Of a DNA stretch of 64,000 bases, positions 50,419 to 58,600 are shown in pieces (the stretch's first letter is position 1; each line of letters begins with the position of its first letter). A program made the translations under genes and the position numbers. The stretch is from Nonomuraea candida. GTDB taxonomy: Bacteria; Actinomycetota; Actinomycetes; Streptosporangiales; Streptosporangiaceae. The stretch covers positions 26,313-90,312 of the forward strand of contig NZ_JOAG01000040.1 in assembly GCF_000725485.1 (NCBI RefSeq). Direction: 5' to 3'. The notes under the pieces are model-generated. The model was not told the DNA's origin. It ran no database searches and saw nothing but the letters and a program-made list of their open reading frames with translations.

Positions 50419-51503
50419 CCAGGCTCAGCGATCTCGTGAAGGAACGGCTGGGCACGTTCGGCCTGATGGCGCCCTCCATCGCGCAGTGCGCGGTCGGCGC
50501 GGCCCTGGCCTGGACCATCGCCATCGAACTGCTCGGCCACCCCCGCCCCTTCTTCGCGCCCATCTCCGTGCTGATCTGCGTCGGCGTCGGCCTCGGGCAG
50601 CGGCTGCGGCGGGTGGTCGAGCTGGTCGTCGGCGTCAGCCTGGGGGTCGGCGTGGGCGACCTGCTGGTGTCGCAGATCGGCTCCGGCGCCTGGCAGATCG
50701 CGCTCGTGGTGGGCCTGGCCATGGCGGTGGCCGTGCTGCTCAACAGCGGCGCGCTGTTCGTCGCGCAGGCCGGCTCCTCGGCCGTGCTGGTCGCCACGCT
50801 CGTGCCCGGCGAGGGGGCCGGCGGGCTGGACCGGATGGCCGACGCCCTCACGGGCGGCGTCATCGGGATCGCCGCGGTGGCGTTGCTGCCGGCCAGCCCG
50901 TTCCTGATCGCGGCCAAGCACCTGTCCGGAGTGCTCGACGCGCTGTCCACGGTGCTGGAACGGGCGGCCGAGGCGATCGAGAAGCGGGACGCGGACCTGG
51001 CGGCCGAGGCGCTGGAGGAGGCGCGTACGACGCAGGCGGCCGTGGAGGAGTTCGGGGCGGCGCTGGAGACCAGCAAGGAGATCACCATGATCTCCCCCCT
51101 GCACTGGCACCGGCGCTCCCGCCTGGCCCGCTACGAGACCGCCGCCGTGCCGGTGGACCTGGCGCTGCGCAACGTCCGCGTGCTGAGCCGGCGCACGCTG
51201 GCCGCCCTCGGCGAGTCGAGCCCTCCCCCGGCGGCGCTGGCGGAGGCGATGCGCGAGGTCTCGGAGGCGGCGCTGCTGCTGCAACTGGAGCTGGGGGCGG
51301 GCCGCGAGCCGACCCTGGCGCGGCAGGCGCTGCTGGCGGTGGCCGCCAGGGAACGCCCGGAGGGTCTCGGCTTCTCGGCGCACGTCATCATCGCGCAACT
51401 GCGCTCGGTGGTGGTGGACCTGCTGCAGGCGACGGGAATGGAGCACGAGGAGGCCACGGCCGCGCTGACCCCCCTGGACGAGACCACCTCACAGGGCACG
51501 TGA
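50412..51503 (+). CDS. FUSC/aromatic-acid-exporter-like membrane protein (second of tandem pair)
   Basis: A 363-residue paralogue of the preceding gene, similar along its whole length (LMAPSIAQCAVGAALAWTIA, FFAPISVLICVGVGLGQRLR, VVELVVGVSLGVGVGDLLVS, then the same cytoplasmic helices with ALETSKEITMISPLHWHRR). The gene pair arose by tandem duplication. GTG 50412 overlaps the first gene's stop. A palindrome and AT-rich patch just upstream could give it its own promoter. Probably works as homo- or heteromer with its neighbour. Confidence 0.82.
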   Translation: MLTRLSDLVKERLGTFGLMAPSIAQCAVGAALAWTIAIELLGHPRPFFAPISVLICVGVGLGQRLRRVVELVVGVSLGVGVGDLLVSQIGSGAWQIALVVGLAMAVAVLLNSGALFVAQAGSSAVLVATLVPGEGAGGLDRMADALTGGVIGIAAVALLPASPFLIAAKHLSGVLDALSTVLERAAEAIEKRDADLAAEALEEARTTQAAVEEFGAALETSKEITMISPLHWHRRSRLARYETAAVPVDLALRNVRVLSRRTLAALGESSPPPAALAEAMREVSEAALLLQLELGAGREPTLARQALLAVAARERPEGLGFSAHVIIAQLRSVVVDLLQATGMEHEEATAALTPLDETTSQGT

Positions 51504-51733
51504 CGGCCCCTGCAGGAACGTACGCACCACGTCGCCGGCCTCGTCCGGCTCGGCGCGTCACCACGGCGAAGAGGTCGTCTCCGCTCGCCCCGCGTCGTAC
51601 GCGGGCTGGATGGTCCGTGAGCCTGGGTGTGTTTCTCCTAGGAGGTGCTCACCACTGCCTACAGGGCGCCGGCCTCGGGAGACTTGGTGGTGCCGTCGCC
51701 GTCAGGGGCGGCACGACCAAGGAGGTTCGTGAC

Positions 51734-52087
51734 ATGTTCTCGAAAGTGCTGCTCACCCTCGGGCTCGTCACCACGCTGGCCGCCTGCGCGGACGGCCGCG
51801 GGCCCGCCGCCGGCCAGGCCCAGGCGGCGCGGGGAGCGGCGAGCGCCGGGCCGCACCCGTACGTCGGCATGTGGGTCACCGCCGACGGCCGCATCCGGCA
51901 GGAGCTGCTGCCCGACGGCCGGTACGAGGAGGCGCGCGACGGCCGCGAGCGCGCCTACACGGGCCGCTACACGGTAACCGGCAGCCACATCGACTACGTC
52001 GACGACACGGGCTTCACCGCCACCGGGGACGTCCGCGGCGGCGTGCTCTACCACGAGCACCTCGTCCTCTACCGGGAACAACGCTGA
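51734..52087 (+). CDS. Atu4866-like lipoprotein
   Basis: A 117-residue predicted lipoprotein: signal MFSKVLLTLGLVTTLAAC with lipobox LAAC. The mature domain (HPYVGMWVTADGRIRQELLP, GRYEEARDGRERAYTGRYTV, IDYVDDTGFTATGDVRGGVL) matches the Atu4866-domain pattern, a small beta-barrel whose role is unknown. A perfect GGAGG lies 8 nt before the ATG. The 230 bp upstream hold no gene but include the palindrome CTCCTAGGAG (51635-51644). Confidence 0.82.
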   Translation: MFSKVLLTLGLVTTLAACADGRGPAAGQAQAARGAASAGPHPYVGMWVTADGRIRQELLPDGRYEEARDGRERAYTGRYTVTGSHIDYVDDTGFTATGDVRGGVLYHEHLVLYREQR

Positions 52088-52280
52088 CCGCCGCGACACC
52101 CACGCCGGACCCGGCCACCCTGAAGCGGCCGGAGGCGGGCCGGCGGCGGGGTGGGGGTGCAGCGCCGCCGGCCCCGGAGGATCAGCGGCGAGCCGGGCCG
52201 GGCTCGGTGACGCTGAACCGGGCCGTGGCGCCAGTGGCGGCCACCCGGGGGAACCCGGCCTTCTCCAGCACCGGGCCCCC

Positions 52281-53447
52281 TCAGGAGGACAGGCGCTTCA
52301 GCCGGGTGACGGCCTCGTCGATGACCTCGTCCTTCTTGCAGAAGGCGAACCGCACGAAGTGCCGGCCCCGCTCGGCGTGGTCGTAGAACACCTGCGTCGG
52401 GATGGCCACCACCCCGGCCAGCTCGGGCAGGCGCCGCGTCAGCTCCAGCCCGTCGGAGAAGCCCAGCGGCCGGATGTCGGTCTGCACGAAGTACGTCCCC
52501 GACGGCCGCAGCACCTCGAACCCGGCCGCCGTCAGCCCCTCCATCAGGCGGTCGCGCTTGTCCTGGAGCCCGGCCCCGAGCGCGGCCACCCACTCCATCT
52601 CGTGCCGCAGCCCGTACGCCACCGCGAGCTGCCACGGCGCGCTCGCCGTGAACGTGAGGAACTGCTTGACCGTCTGCACCGCCGTCACCAGCGGCGCGGG
52701 GGCGCACACCCAGCCGGTCTTCCAGCCGGTGACCGAGAACGTCTTGCCCGCCGAGGAGATCATGACCGTGCGCTCGCGCATCCCGGGCAGCGTGGCCAGC
52801 GGCACGTGCTCGACCCCGTCGAAGGTCAGGTGCTCGTACACCTCGTCGGTGACGGCGGTCAGCCCGTGCTCGCGGCAGAGCTCGGCGATGACGGTCAGCT
52901 CGTCGCGGGTGAAGACCGTCCCGGTCGGGTTGTGCGGGGAGTTGACCAGGATGGCCCGGGTGCGCGGCGTGACGGCGGCGCGCAGCTCGTCGGGGTCGAA
53001 GGTGAACCGGCCCTCGACCGGCCGCAGCGTGACCGCGACCAGGCGGGCCTGGGCCAGGGCGATCGAGGCGGCGTAGGAGTCGTAGTACGGCTCGAAGGCG
53101 ATCACCTCGTCGCCGGGCTCGCACAGCGCGAGCACGGCGGCGGCCACGGCCTCGGTGGCGCCGACCGTGACCAGGATCTCGCCCACCGGGTCGTAGGAGA
53201 GCCCGTAGTGCGCGGCGCGGTGCTCCGAGACCGCCTGCCGCAGCTCCAGCACGCCGGGGCCCGGCGGGTACTGGTTGGCGCCCGCGCCGATCGCCTGCAC
53301 GGCACGGTCCAGCATCGCGGCCGGCCCGTCGGTGTCGGGGAAGCCCTGCCCGAGGTTGATCGACCCGGTCTGCACGGCGAGCGCGCTCATCTCCGCGAAA
53401 ATCGTCGTGCCGAAGATGCGCATCCTGGTAACGAGTGGTTCGGTCAC
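52281..53447 (-). CDS. PLP-dependent aminotransferase (DapC/kynurenine-aminotransferase-like)
   Basis: A 388-residue class I/II fold-type-I aminotransferase. Signatures: INLGQGFPDTDGP, NQYPPGPGVLELRQA, VNSPHNPTGTVFTRDEL, TDEVYEHLTFDG and the PLP lysine in SSAGKTFSVTGWKTGWV; a C-terminal Arg (RFAFCKKDEV) binds the carboxylate. Closest actinobacterial relatives are called N-succinyldiaminopimelate aminotransferase (DapC) or methionine/kynurenine aminotransferase; the choice is not settled here. GTG 53447 has a -10-like box 9 nt upstream, so it is likely leaderless, and shares a 25-bp intergenic region with the divergent gene. Confidence 0.9.
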   Translation of the reverse strand: MTEPLVTRMRIFGTTIFAEMSALAVQTGSINLGQGFPDTDGPAAMLDRAVQAIGAGANQYPPGPGVLELRQAVSEHRAAHYGLSYDPVGEILVTVGATEAVAAAVLALCEPGDEVIAFEPYYDSYAASIALAQARLVAVTLRPVEGRFTFDPDELRAAVTPRTRAILVNSPHNPTGTVFTRDELTVIAELCREHGLTAVTDEVYEHLTFDGVEHVPLATLPGMRERTVMISSAGKTFSVTGWKTGWVCAPAPLVTAVQTVKQFLTFTASAPWQLAVAYGLRHEMEWVAALGAGLQDKRDRLMEGLTAAGFEVLRPSGTYFVQTDIRPLGFSDGLELTRRLPELAGVVAIPTQVFYDHAERGRHFVRFAFCKKDEVIDEAVTRLKRLSS

Positions 53448-53456
53448 GGGTCCACA

Positions 53457-53463
53457 CTATTAG
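53457..53463. promoter_or_regulatory. bidirectional -10 element in a 25-bp divergent gap
   Basis: ACTATTAGT is near-palindromic: TATTAG (53458-53463) reads rightward and TAATAG (53462-53457) leftward. Each lies 9 nt from a GTG start (53473 and 53447). The whole gap is 25 bp, so both transcripts would be leaderless and the two promoters share the same bases. Confidence 0.6.
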
Positions 53464-53472
53464 TCTCGTCCC

Positions 53473-55500
53473 GTGATCCTTCGGGTCGTGCTCGCCCTCG
53501 CCCTGTCCGCGCCGCCGGTCATGACGCCGTCCCGGGCCTCCGCGGGCTTCTGTCCCGCCCCCGTGCCCGCCCGCACGACCTGCGGTCTCCTCCGCGTCCC
53601 CGAGCGCAGGGACGCCCCGGGCAGGTGGATCGAGGTCGGGTACGCCGTGCGCGTCTCGCGCTCCCCCGCCCGCCGCCCCGACCCGGTCGTGGTCATGGGC
53701 GGCGGGCCGGGAGCGCCGTCGCTGCCGCTGCTGGGCCTGCTGAGCCGGATGTTCCCCGACCGCGACGTGATCACGGTCGAGCCGCGCGGCGGCAGGCACT
53801 CCCGGCCGGTGCTGGCCTGCCCCGAGACCGCGCAGGCGCTGCTGTCCCGGCTGCGGCGCGCCCCCGCCGGCGGGGGCGAGGCCGCCGAGGTGGCCGAGGT
53901 GGCCGAGGTGGCCGAGGTGGCCGAGGTGGCCGCCGCCGCGCGCCGCTGCCGGGAGCGGCTCGGCGAGCAGGGCATCGACCTGCGGGGATACCGCACGAAG
54001 GAGATCGCGGCCGACGTGGTCGCGCTGCGCAGGCAGCTCGGATACACGTCGTGGAACCTGATCGGCGTCGGCTTCTCGGCGAGGGTGATGACGGCGGTGG
54101 CCGCGGCTGATCCCGAGGGGGTGCGTTCCGTGGTGCTCGACTCCCCTCTGCCCGCGCGGGCCGCCGAGAACGCCGACGCCGGGCTGGCCGGCGTCCTGGC
54201 GCGGCTGGGCCTGCGGGAGCGGTTCGCGGCGGTACGGGCCGCGCTGAACGCCGCGCCCGCCCGGGTGGCGGCGACGGACCCGCTGCTGGGCAGGTCGTTC
54301 ACGGCCCGGCTGAGCGGGGACGACCTGGCCGCGATCCTGGCCGAGGCGCTGCGCCGCCCGGGCGCGGCCCAGGCGGCGCCGGCCCTGGTGTCCGCACTGG
54401 CCGAGCAGCACGCCGAGCAGCACGCCGGACCGCCGGCGCCGCCCGCGCAGGCGGCGGACGGCTACGGGCCCGGGCAGGCGGCGGGTGGCGGGTCCGCGGG
54501 CGCGGCGGGTGGCGGGTCCGCGGGCGCGGCGGGTGGGGAGGCTCCGGCAGCGGCCGGGTACGTGCCTGCGGGGCCGATCCGGCCGCCGGCGTGGCACGGG
54601 CCGGAGGAGCTGCTGCGGCGGTTGGCCGAGGCCGTGGGCAAGGGGCCCGACGAGCTGCTGCGGCCCCTGGTGGACGCGGCGGGCGGAGAGCTGGCGGGGC
54701 GCGAGTACGGGCTGTATCACGCGCTGCGGTGCCAGGACGAGACCCCGTTCACCACCAAATCACGACTTTTCACGGTAAATGCGGATCAAGCGGTGTGTGA
54801 GGCGTGGCGGCTGCCCAGGTCCGAGCCGGTCGGCGCCACCACCGAGGCCCCCGTCTACGTGCTCGCCGGACAGTACGACCCCGCGACGCCCTCCAGGACC
54901 GCCAGGCAGGCGGCCGAAGCCCTGCCCGCCGGGCGCTTCCAGGAGTTCCCCGGCCTGTCCCACGCGCTCCTGGCGGCCGACGGCTGCGCCCGCCGCCGGA
55001 TCACCGCCTTCGTCCGCGACCCGGCCCGCGCCACCGCCTTCGTCCGCGACCCGGCTCGCGCCACCACCCGCCACCCGGCCCGCACCCCGGCCCCCGCCAC
55101 CGCGGGTCCCGAGCTGCGGTTCGGGCTGCACGCCACCGGCGCGCCGTACCAGATCCTCAGGAGGCCGTGGCTGGCCGCGCCGTTCGCGCTGTTCGCGCTC
55201 GCCTGCCTGCTCCAGCTCGTCACGGCCGCGCTGCGGGGCAGGTCGGCGGCGGCCTTCGGGGGCCTGGCGGGCGTGGCGTTCAGCGGGCTCGTCGCCCAGT
55301 CCGTCTGGACGCTGGCGGGCGGGAACGCGACCGCCCTGGCCGTCGGCCTGCCCGACCCGGTCCTGCTGTACTCGACGCTCGCGGTGGCCTCCGCCGTGCT
55401 GACCGCCGCGGCGATGACGTACGACCGCAGATGGCCACAAACCGCGGCAACCGTCATCGGCGCCGGATTCCTCGTATGGTGGTTCATCTGGGTCCTGTGA
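53473..55500 (+). CDS. alpha/beta-hydrolase-fold protein fused to membrane helices, nucleophile lost
   Basis: A 675-residue exported protein. Signal peptide about 1-24, then a tripeptidyl-aminopeptidase-like alpha/beta-hydrolase domain with lid, then four TM helices from about 565. The Asp (D469 in LAGQYDPATPSRT) and His (H497 in FPGLSHALL) of the triad remain, but the elbow reads LIGVGFSARV: residue 200, where the family has Ser in GVSYG, is Gly. It may be a pseudoenzyme or use S202. The domain holds a pentuple GAGGTGGCC repeat (53887-53931, Val-Ala-Glu run), a Gly/Ser/Ala low-complexity loop (about 320-360), and a duplicated TAFVRDPARA. It overlaps the DUF418 gene. Confidence 0.75.
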   Translation: MILRVVLALALSAPPVMTPSRASAGFCPAPVPARTTCGLLRVPERRDAPGRWIEVGYAVRVSRSPARRPDPVVVMGGGPGAPSLPLLGLLSRMFPDRDVITVEPRGGRHSRPVLACPETAQALLSRLRRAPAGGGEAAEVAEVAEVAEVAEVAAAARRCRERLGEQGIDLRGYRTKEIAADVVALRRQLGYTSWNLIGVGFSARVMTAVAAADPEGVRSVVLDSPLPARAAENADAGLAGVLARLGLRERFAAVRAALNAAPARVAATDPLLGRSFTARLSGDDLAAILAEALRRPGAAQAAPALVSALAEQHAEQHAGPPAPPAQAADGYGPGQAAGGGSAGAAGGGSAGAAGGEAPAAAGYVPAGPIRPPAWHGPEELLRRLAEAVGKGPDELLRPLVDAAGGELAGREYGLYHALRCQDETPFTTKSRLFTVNADQAVCEAWRLPRSEPVGATTEAPVYVLAGQYDPATPSRTARQAAEALPAGRFQEFPGLSHALLAADGCARRRITAFVRDPARATAFVRDPARATTRHPARTPAPATAGPELRFGLHATGAPYQILRRPWLAAPFALFALACLLQLVTAALRGRSAAAFGGLAGVAFSGLVAQSVWTLAGGNATALAVGLPDPVLLYSTLAVASAVLTAAAMTYDRRWPQTAATVIGAGFLVWWFIWVL

Positions 55501-56432
55501 CGCGCATCCGTGAGCTCGACGCCCTACGCGGTTTCGCGGTGGGCGGCATCATGCTGGTCAACACCTGGCAGCACACCGTCAAGACGCAGCCCGCGCCGCT
55601 CGACTGGACGGTCGAGGCGCTGTTCCAGAGCCGCTTCTACCCGATCTTCTCGATGCTGTTCGGCATCAGCTTCCTGCTGTTCCTGCGCGGCAACAGCCGC
55701 TGGGCGCTGCTGCGCAGGTTGTTCTGGCTGTTCTGCTTCGGGCTGATCCAGCACACGTTCTACGAGGGCGAGGTGCTGACCGACTACGCCTTCTGGGGGG
55801 CCGTGCTGCTGTTGCCGGCCTCGTTCCTGCCCGGCGGGGCGCCGGCGCTGGTGCTCGGCGTGGCGGGCGTGGCGTGGGCGCTGGTGTGGATGGGCGGCGG
55901 GGCGTGGCTGATCCCCGGGCTGTTCCTGGTCGGCATGGGGCTGTGGCGGCTGCGGCCGCCGAAGGCGCTGCTGCTGCCGGGGTTCGCGGTCACCGCCCTG
56001 GCCACGGTGCTGCTCACCGCCGCCTGGGGCGAGACCCGCGACTGGATCGTCTACAGCGTGGCGGCGCTGGCGGGCGCGGCGGCGTACTCGCTGGGGCTGC
56101 TGCTGATCCTGCGCGCGCCGCCGGCGCCGGTCCTGTCGGCGGTGCTGGAGCCGCTGGGCAAGCTGGCGCTGACCAACTACGTCTCCGGCACCGTCGTGAT
56201 CGTGCTGGCCCTGCCGCTGCTGAACGCCGACCCCACCCGCTGGTCGGTGGTGGCGCTGGCGGGGGCCACGGTGCTCGCGCAGGTCCTGTTCGCGCGGTGG
56301 TGGCTGGCCCGCCACAAGTACGGCCCGCTGGAATGGGTGTGGCGTTGCCTGACCTGGTTCCGGATGGTGCCCAACAGGCTAGAGTCGGGCCGTGACCAGA
56401 ATCGCCCTCTGCCAGATCCCGGTGTCACCTGA
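55497..56432 (+). CDS. DUF418-domain membrane protein
   Basis: A 311-residue membrane protein of the DUF418 family, with about 8 TM helices. Signatures: IRELDALRGFAVGGIMLVNT at the N-terminus, and the C-terminal LTNYVSGTVVIVLALPL ... RWWLARHKYGPLEWVWRCLT. The first motif is shared with acyltransferase-like membrane proteins. GTG 55497 overlaps the previous stop (GTGA); an ATG seven codons upstream is an alternative. Its 3' end overlaps the nitrilase gene by 41 bp. Function unknown, possibly lipid or envelope modification. Confidence 0.88.
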   Translation: MTRIRELDALRGFAVGGIMLVNTWQHTVKTQPAPLDWTVEALFQSRFYPIFSMLFGISFLLFLRGNSRWALLRRLFWLFCFGLIQHTFYEGEVLTDYAFWGAVLLLPASFLPGGAPALVLGVAGVAWALVWMGGGAWLIPGLFLVGMGLWRLRPPKALLLPGFAVTALATVLLTAAWGETRDWIVYSVAALAGAAAYSLGLLLILRAPPAPVLSAVLEPLGKLALTNYVSGTVVIVLALPLLNADPTRWSVVALAGATVLAQVLFARWWLARHKYGPLEWVWRCLTWFRMVPNRLESGRDQNRPLPDPGVT

Positions 56433-57183
56433 TCCCTCCACGAACCTCAAGAGGGCCAGAGAGGCTCTCGCCGCGGCCGAAGGGGCCGACCTGGCGATCT
56501 TCCCGGAGGCCACGCTCACCCGTTACGGGCGGCGCATCACGGGCCTGGCCGAGCCGCTCGACGGGCCGTTCGTGTCCGGGCTCGCCGAGTCGGCCCGCAC
56601 CCACGGCCTGGCGGTGATCGCGGGCGTGTTCGAGCCCGGCGAGGCCGCGGGCGGCACGGGGCTGGTGTGCAACACGGCGGTGGCCATCGACGCCCGGGGC
56701 GCGCTGCGGGCCGCGTACCGGAAGATCCACCTGTTCGACTCGTTCGGCGCGAAGGAGTCCGACCTGGTCGCGCCCGGCTCGGAGCCGGTCGTGGTCGAGC
56801 TGGCCGGCGTCAAGGTGGGCCTGATCACCTGCTACGACGTCCGCTTCCCCGAGCTGGCCAGGGCGCTGGTCGACCGGGGGGCCGAGCTGTTCGCGGTGAT
56901 CGCCGCCTGGGGGTCGGGGCCGCTCAAGGAGGACCACTGGGTGACGCTGGTGCGGGCGCGGGCGCTGGAGAACACCATGTGGACCGCGGCCGTCGGCCAG
57001 GCGCCCAACCCGGCCGAGTCGTCCGACGGCTTCGGGGTGGGCCGCAGCATGCTGGTCGACCCGCTGGGCGTGGTCCGCGCCGACCTCGGCACCGGCCCCG
57101 GCGTGCGGGTCGTGGAGGTGGACCACGACTACACCTCCGACGCCAGGGCGACGCTGCCGTGCCTCGAACATCGCGTTCTGTGA
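56392..57183 (+). CDS. nitrilase-superfamily carbon-nitrogen hydrolase
   Basis: A 263-residue amidase of the nitrilase superfamily with the complete Glu-Lys-Cys triad: E39 in IFPEATLTRYG, K111 in YRKIHLFDSFG and C147 in LITCYDVRFPE. It resembles the NIT1/deaminated-glutathione-amidase branch; in actinobacteria the substrate could be a deaminated thiol or an omega-amide. GTG 56392 has TAGAGT (56380-56385) 6 nt upstream, so it is probably leaderless with a promoter inside the DUF418 gene. Full length for the family. Confidence 0.92.
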   Translation: MTRIALCQIPVSPDPSTNLKRAREALAAAEGADLAIFPEATLTRYGRRITGLAEPLDGPFVSGLAESARTHGLAVIAGVFEPGEAAGGTGLVCNTAVAIDARGALRAAYRKIHLFDSFGAKESDLVAPGSEPVVVELAGVKVGLITCYDVRFPELARALVDRGAELFAVIAAWGSGPLKEDHWVTLVRARALENTMWTAAVGQAPNPAESSDGFGVGRSMLVDPLGVVRADLGTGPGVRVVEVDHDYTSDARATLPCLEHRVL

Positions 57184-57229
57184 TGACGAGGCGGTCCACC
57201 CGGGGGTCAAGCGATCGTAAAGTAGGACT

Positions 57230-57676
57230 GTGAGCGGAACGCAGATGCAGAAGGTGGTCCCGCCGCGTCTGCTCGTGCCATACCTCTCGGGCAAGCGCAC
57301 GGTGATCTCGGGCTACGTCTACCGGGTGCAGGACTGCGTCAGGCTGACCACTCCTGAGGCCCTCTACCACGGGCTCGACCTGTCCTTCGACGGCTCCGAG
57401 CTGTTCGCCGAGGTGCCCGAGCTCTATGTGATGCGCTGGTTCGCCCGCGACGTCGACACCTACGCGGTGCCCTACGGGCCGCACATGGGCGGCGACTGGA
57501 GCGACGCGCCGCCGTTCGCCGGCAACGGGTTCACCACGTCGTCCGAGCACGTGGTGCCGCAGTTCCACACGATGCCGATGCCGATCCCGGCCGGGGCGGA
57601 GATCGTGCGCGTCACCGGCGAGGGCGAGCGGCCCTTCGCCGATTACGACGGGCTGACCTGGCGGCCCGCCGCATGA
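57230..57676 (+). CDS. unknown protein, first of an overlapping pair
   Basis: A 148-residue protein not recognised. It has no signal peptide or TM helix and a compact alpha/beta composition (VQDCVRLTTPEALYHGLDLS, LFAEVPELYVMRWFARDVDT, FTTSSEHVVPQFHTMPMPIP). Its stop overlaps the next gene's start (ATGA), and GTG 57230 has TAAAGT (57218-57223) 6 nt upstream. The pair looks like a conserved two-protein unit, for example a toxin-immunity or nuclease-inhibitor pair, but nothing proves that. Confidence 0.7.
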   Translation: MSGTQMQKVVPPRLLVPYLSGKRTVISGYVYRVQDCVRLTTPEALYHGLDLSFDGSELFAEVPELYVMRWFARDVDTYAVPYGPHMGGDWSDAPPFAGNGFTTSSEHVVPQFHTMPMPIPAGAEIVRVTGEGERPFADYDGLTWRPAA

Positions 57677-58068
57677 GCGACGACCTCGCGCCGGTCGCCT
57701 CCGGCTTCGTGGCCCGCTTCGGCGAGCGCACCCTGCCCGCCGCCCTCGGCCCCGACAGCGACCAGGTGGTGCTGTTCAGCGAGACGGAGCTGGAGGGCTT
57801 CGAGCCGGCCTCCGGCTACTGGCGGCGCACGGTGCCCCGGTCGCAGGTGGAGTGGCTGGTGCTGATCCGCACCGTGGGCGCGTTCGGCGGCGAGCCCTGC
57901 ATCGTGCTCGACGAGGACGACGACGGGCTGCACATCGCCTACACCGGCCACAGCGGGATGAAGGCCGAGGCGCTGGGCTACTGGATGGTCGACCACGGCG
58001 CCTACGAGGTCGTGGTGCCCCGCGAAGAGGTCTTCTCCATCCGGGTCGAAAGGATTCCGGTCCCGTAG
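57673..58068 (+). CDS. unknown acidic protein, second of an overlapping pair
   Basis: A 131-residue acidic protein (GEPCIVLDEDDDGLHIAYTG, YWMVDHGAYEVVVPREEVFS). I recognise no family; the strand-rich second half suggests a small beta/alpha fold like an immunity protein. It overlaps the preceding gene by ATGA, and the sigma-factor gene starts 34 bp later on the same strand. Confidence 0.7.
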   Translation: MSDDLAPVASGFVARFGERTLPAALGPDSDQVVLFSETELEGFEPASGYWRRTVPRSQVEWLVLIRTVGAFGGEPCIVLDEDDDGLHIAYTGHSGMKAEALGYWMVDHGAYEVVVPREEVFSIRVERIPVP

Positions 58069-58102
58069 TCAACCTCCGGCGCGCCCGTGTGTCTCTAGGG
58101 AT

Positions 58103-58600
58103 GTGACCGAAACAGCGACCATGGCGCAGCCGTCGTTCGCCGAGCTGTTCGCGGCCCAGTACCAGTCTCTGGTACGCCTGGCCGGGCTGCTCGGCGCGGA
58201 CGACCCCGAGGACATCGTCCAGGAGGCGTTCGCCCGGCTGCACTCGCGGCGGTTGCGCGACGACGGGGCCGCGATGGCCTATCTCCGCGCGACCGTCTGC
58301 AACCTGACCCGTAACCGCCTGCGGCATCTGCGCCTCATCCGGCTGCGCCGCCCCGACCCTCCCGAGCCCGTCCGCAGCAGCGAGCAGGCCGTGCTCGTCT
58401 GCGAGGAGCACCGCGAGCTGCTGGCGGCCGTGGACCGCCTGCCGCGCCGCCAGCGCGAGGCCCTCGTCCTGCGTTACTGGCTGGACCTGTCAGAGCGCGA
58501 GATCGCCGACGCCATGGGCGTCTCGCCAGGATCGGTGAAGACCCACGCCAGCAGGGGCCTGGCGGCCCTGGGCAGGGCGCTGAAGGAGGAGGACCGGTGA
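58103..58600 (+). CDS. ECF sigma factor (SigE-like)
   Basis: A 165-residue extracytoplasmic-function sigma factor. Region 2 spans about residues 15-75 (AQYQSLVRLAGLLGADDPED, then IVQEAFARLHSRRL). Region 4 spans about 110-162 (LPRRQREALVLRYWLDLSER, then ADAMGVSPGSVKTHASRGL). It binds core RNA polymerase and directs it to its own promoters. GTG 58103 is used; ATG 58121 is an alternative since TAGGGA sits only 1 nt before the GTG. It overlaps the next gene (GTGA), whose product is a membrane protein with a short N-terminal cytoplasmic segment, the usual design of an anti-sigma partner. Confidence 0.9.
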   Translation: MTETATMAQPSFAELFAAQYQSLVRLAGLLGADDPEDIVQEAFARLHSRRLRDDGAAMAYLRATVCNLTRNRLRHLRLIRLRRPDPPEPVRSSEQAVLVCEEHRELLAAVDRLPRRQREALVLRYWLDLSEREIADAMGVSPGSVKTHASRGLAALGRALKEEDR

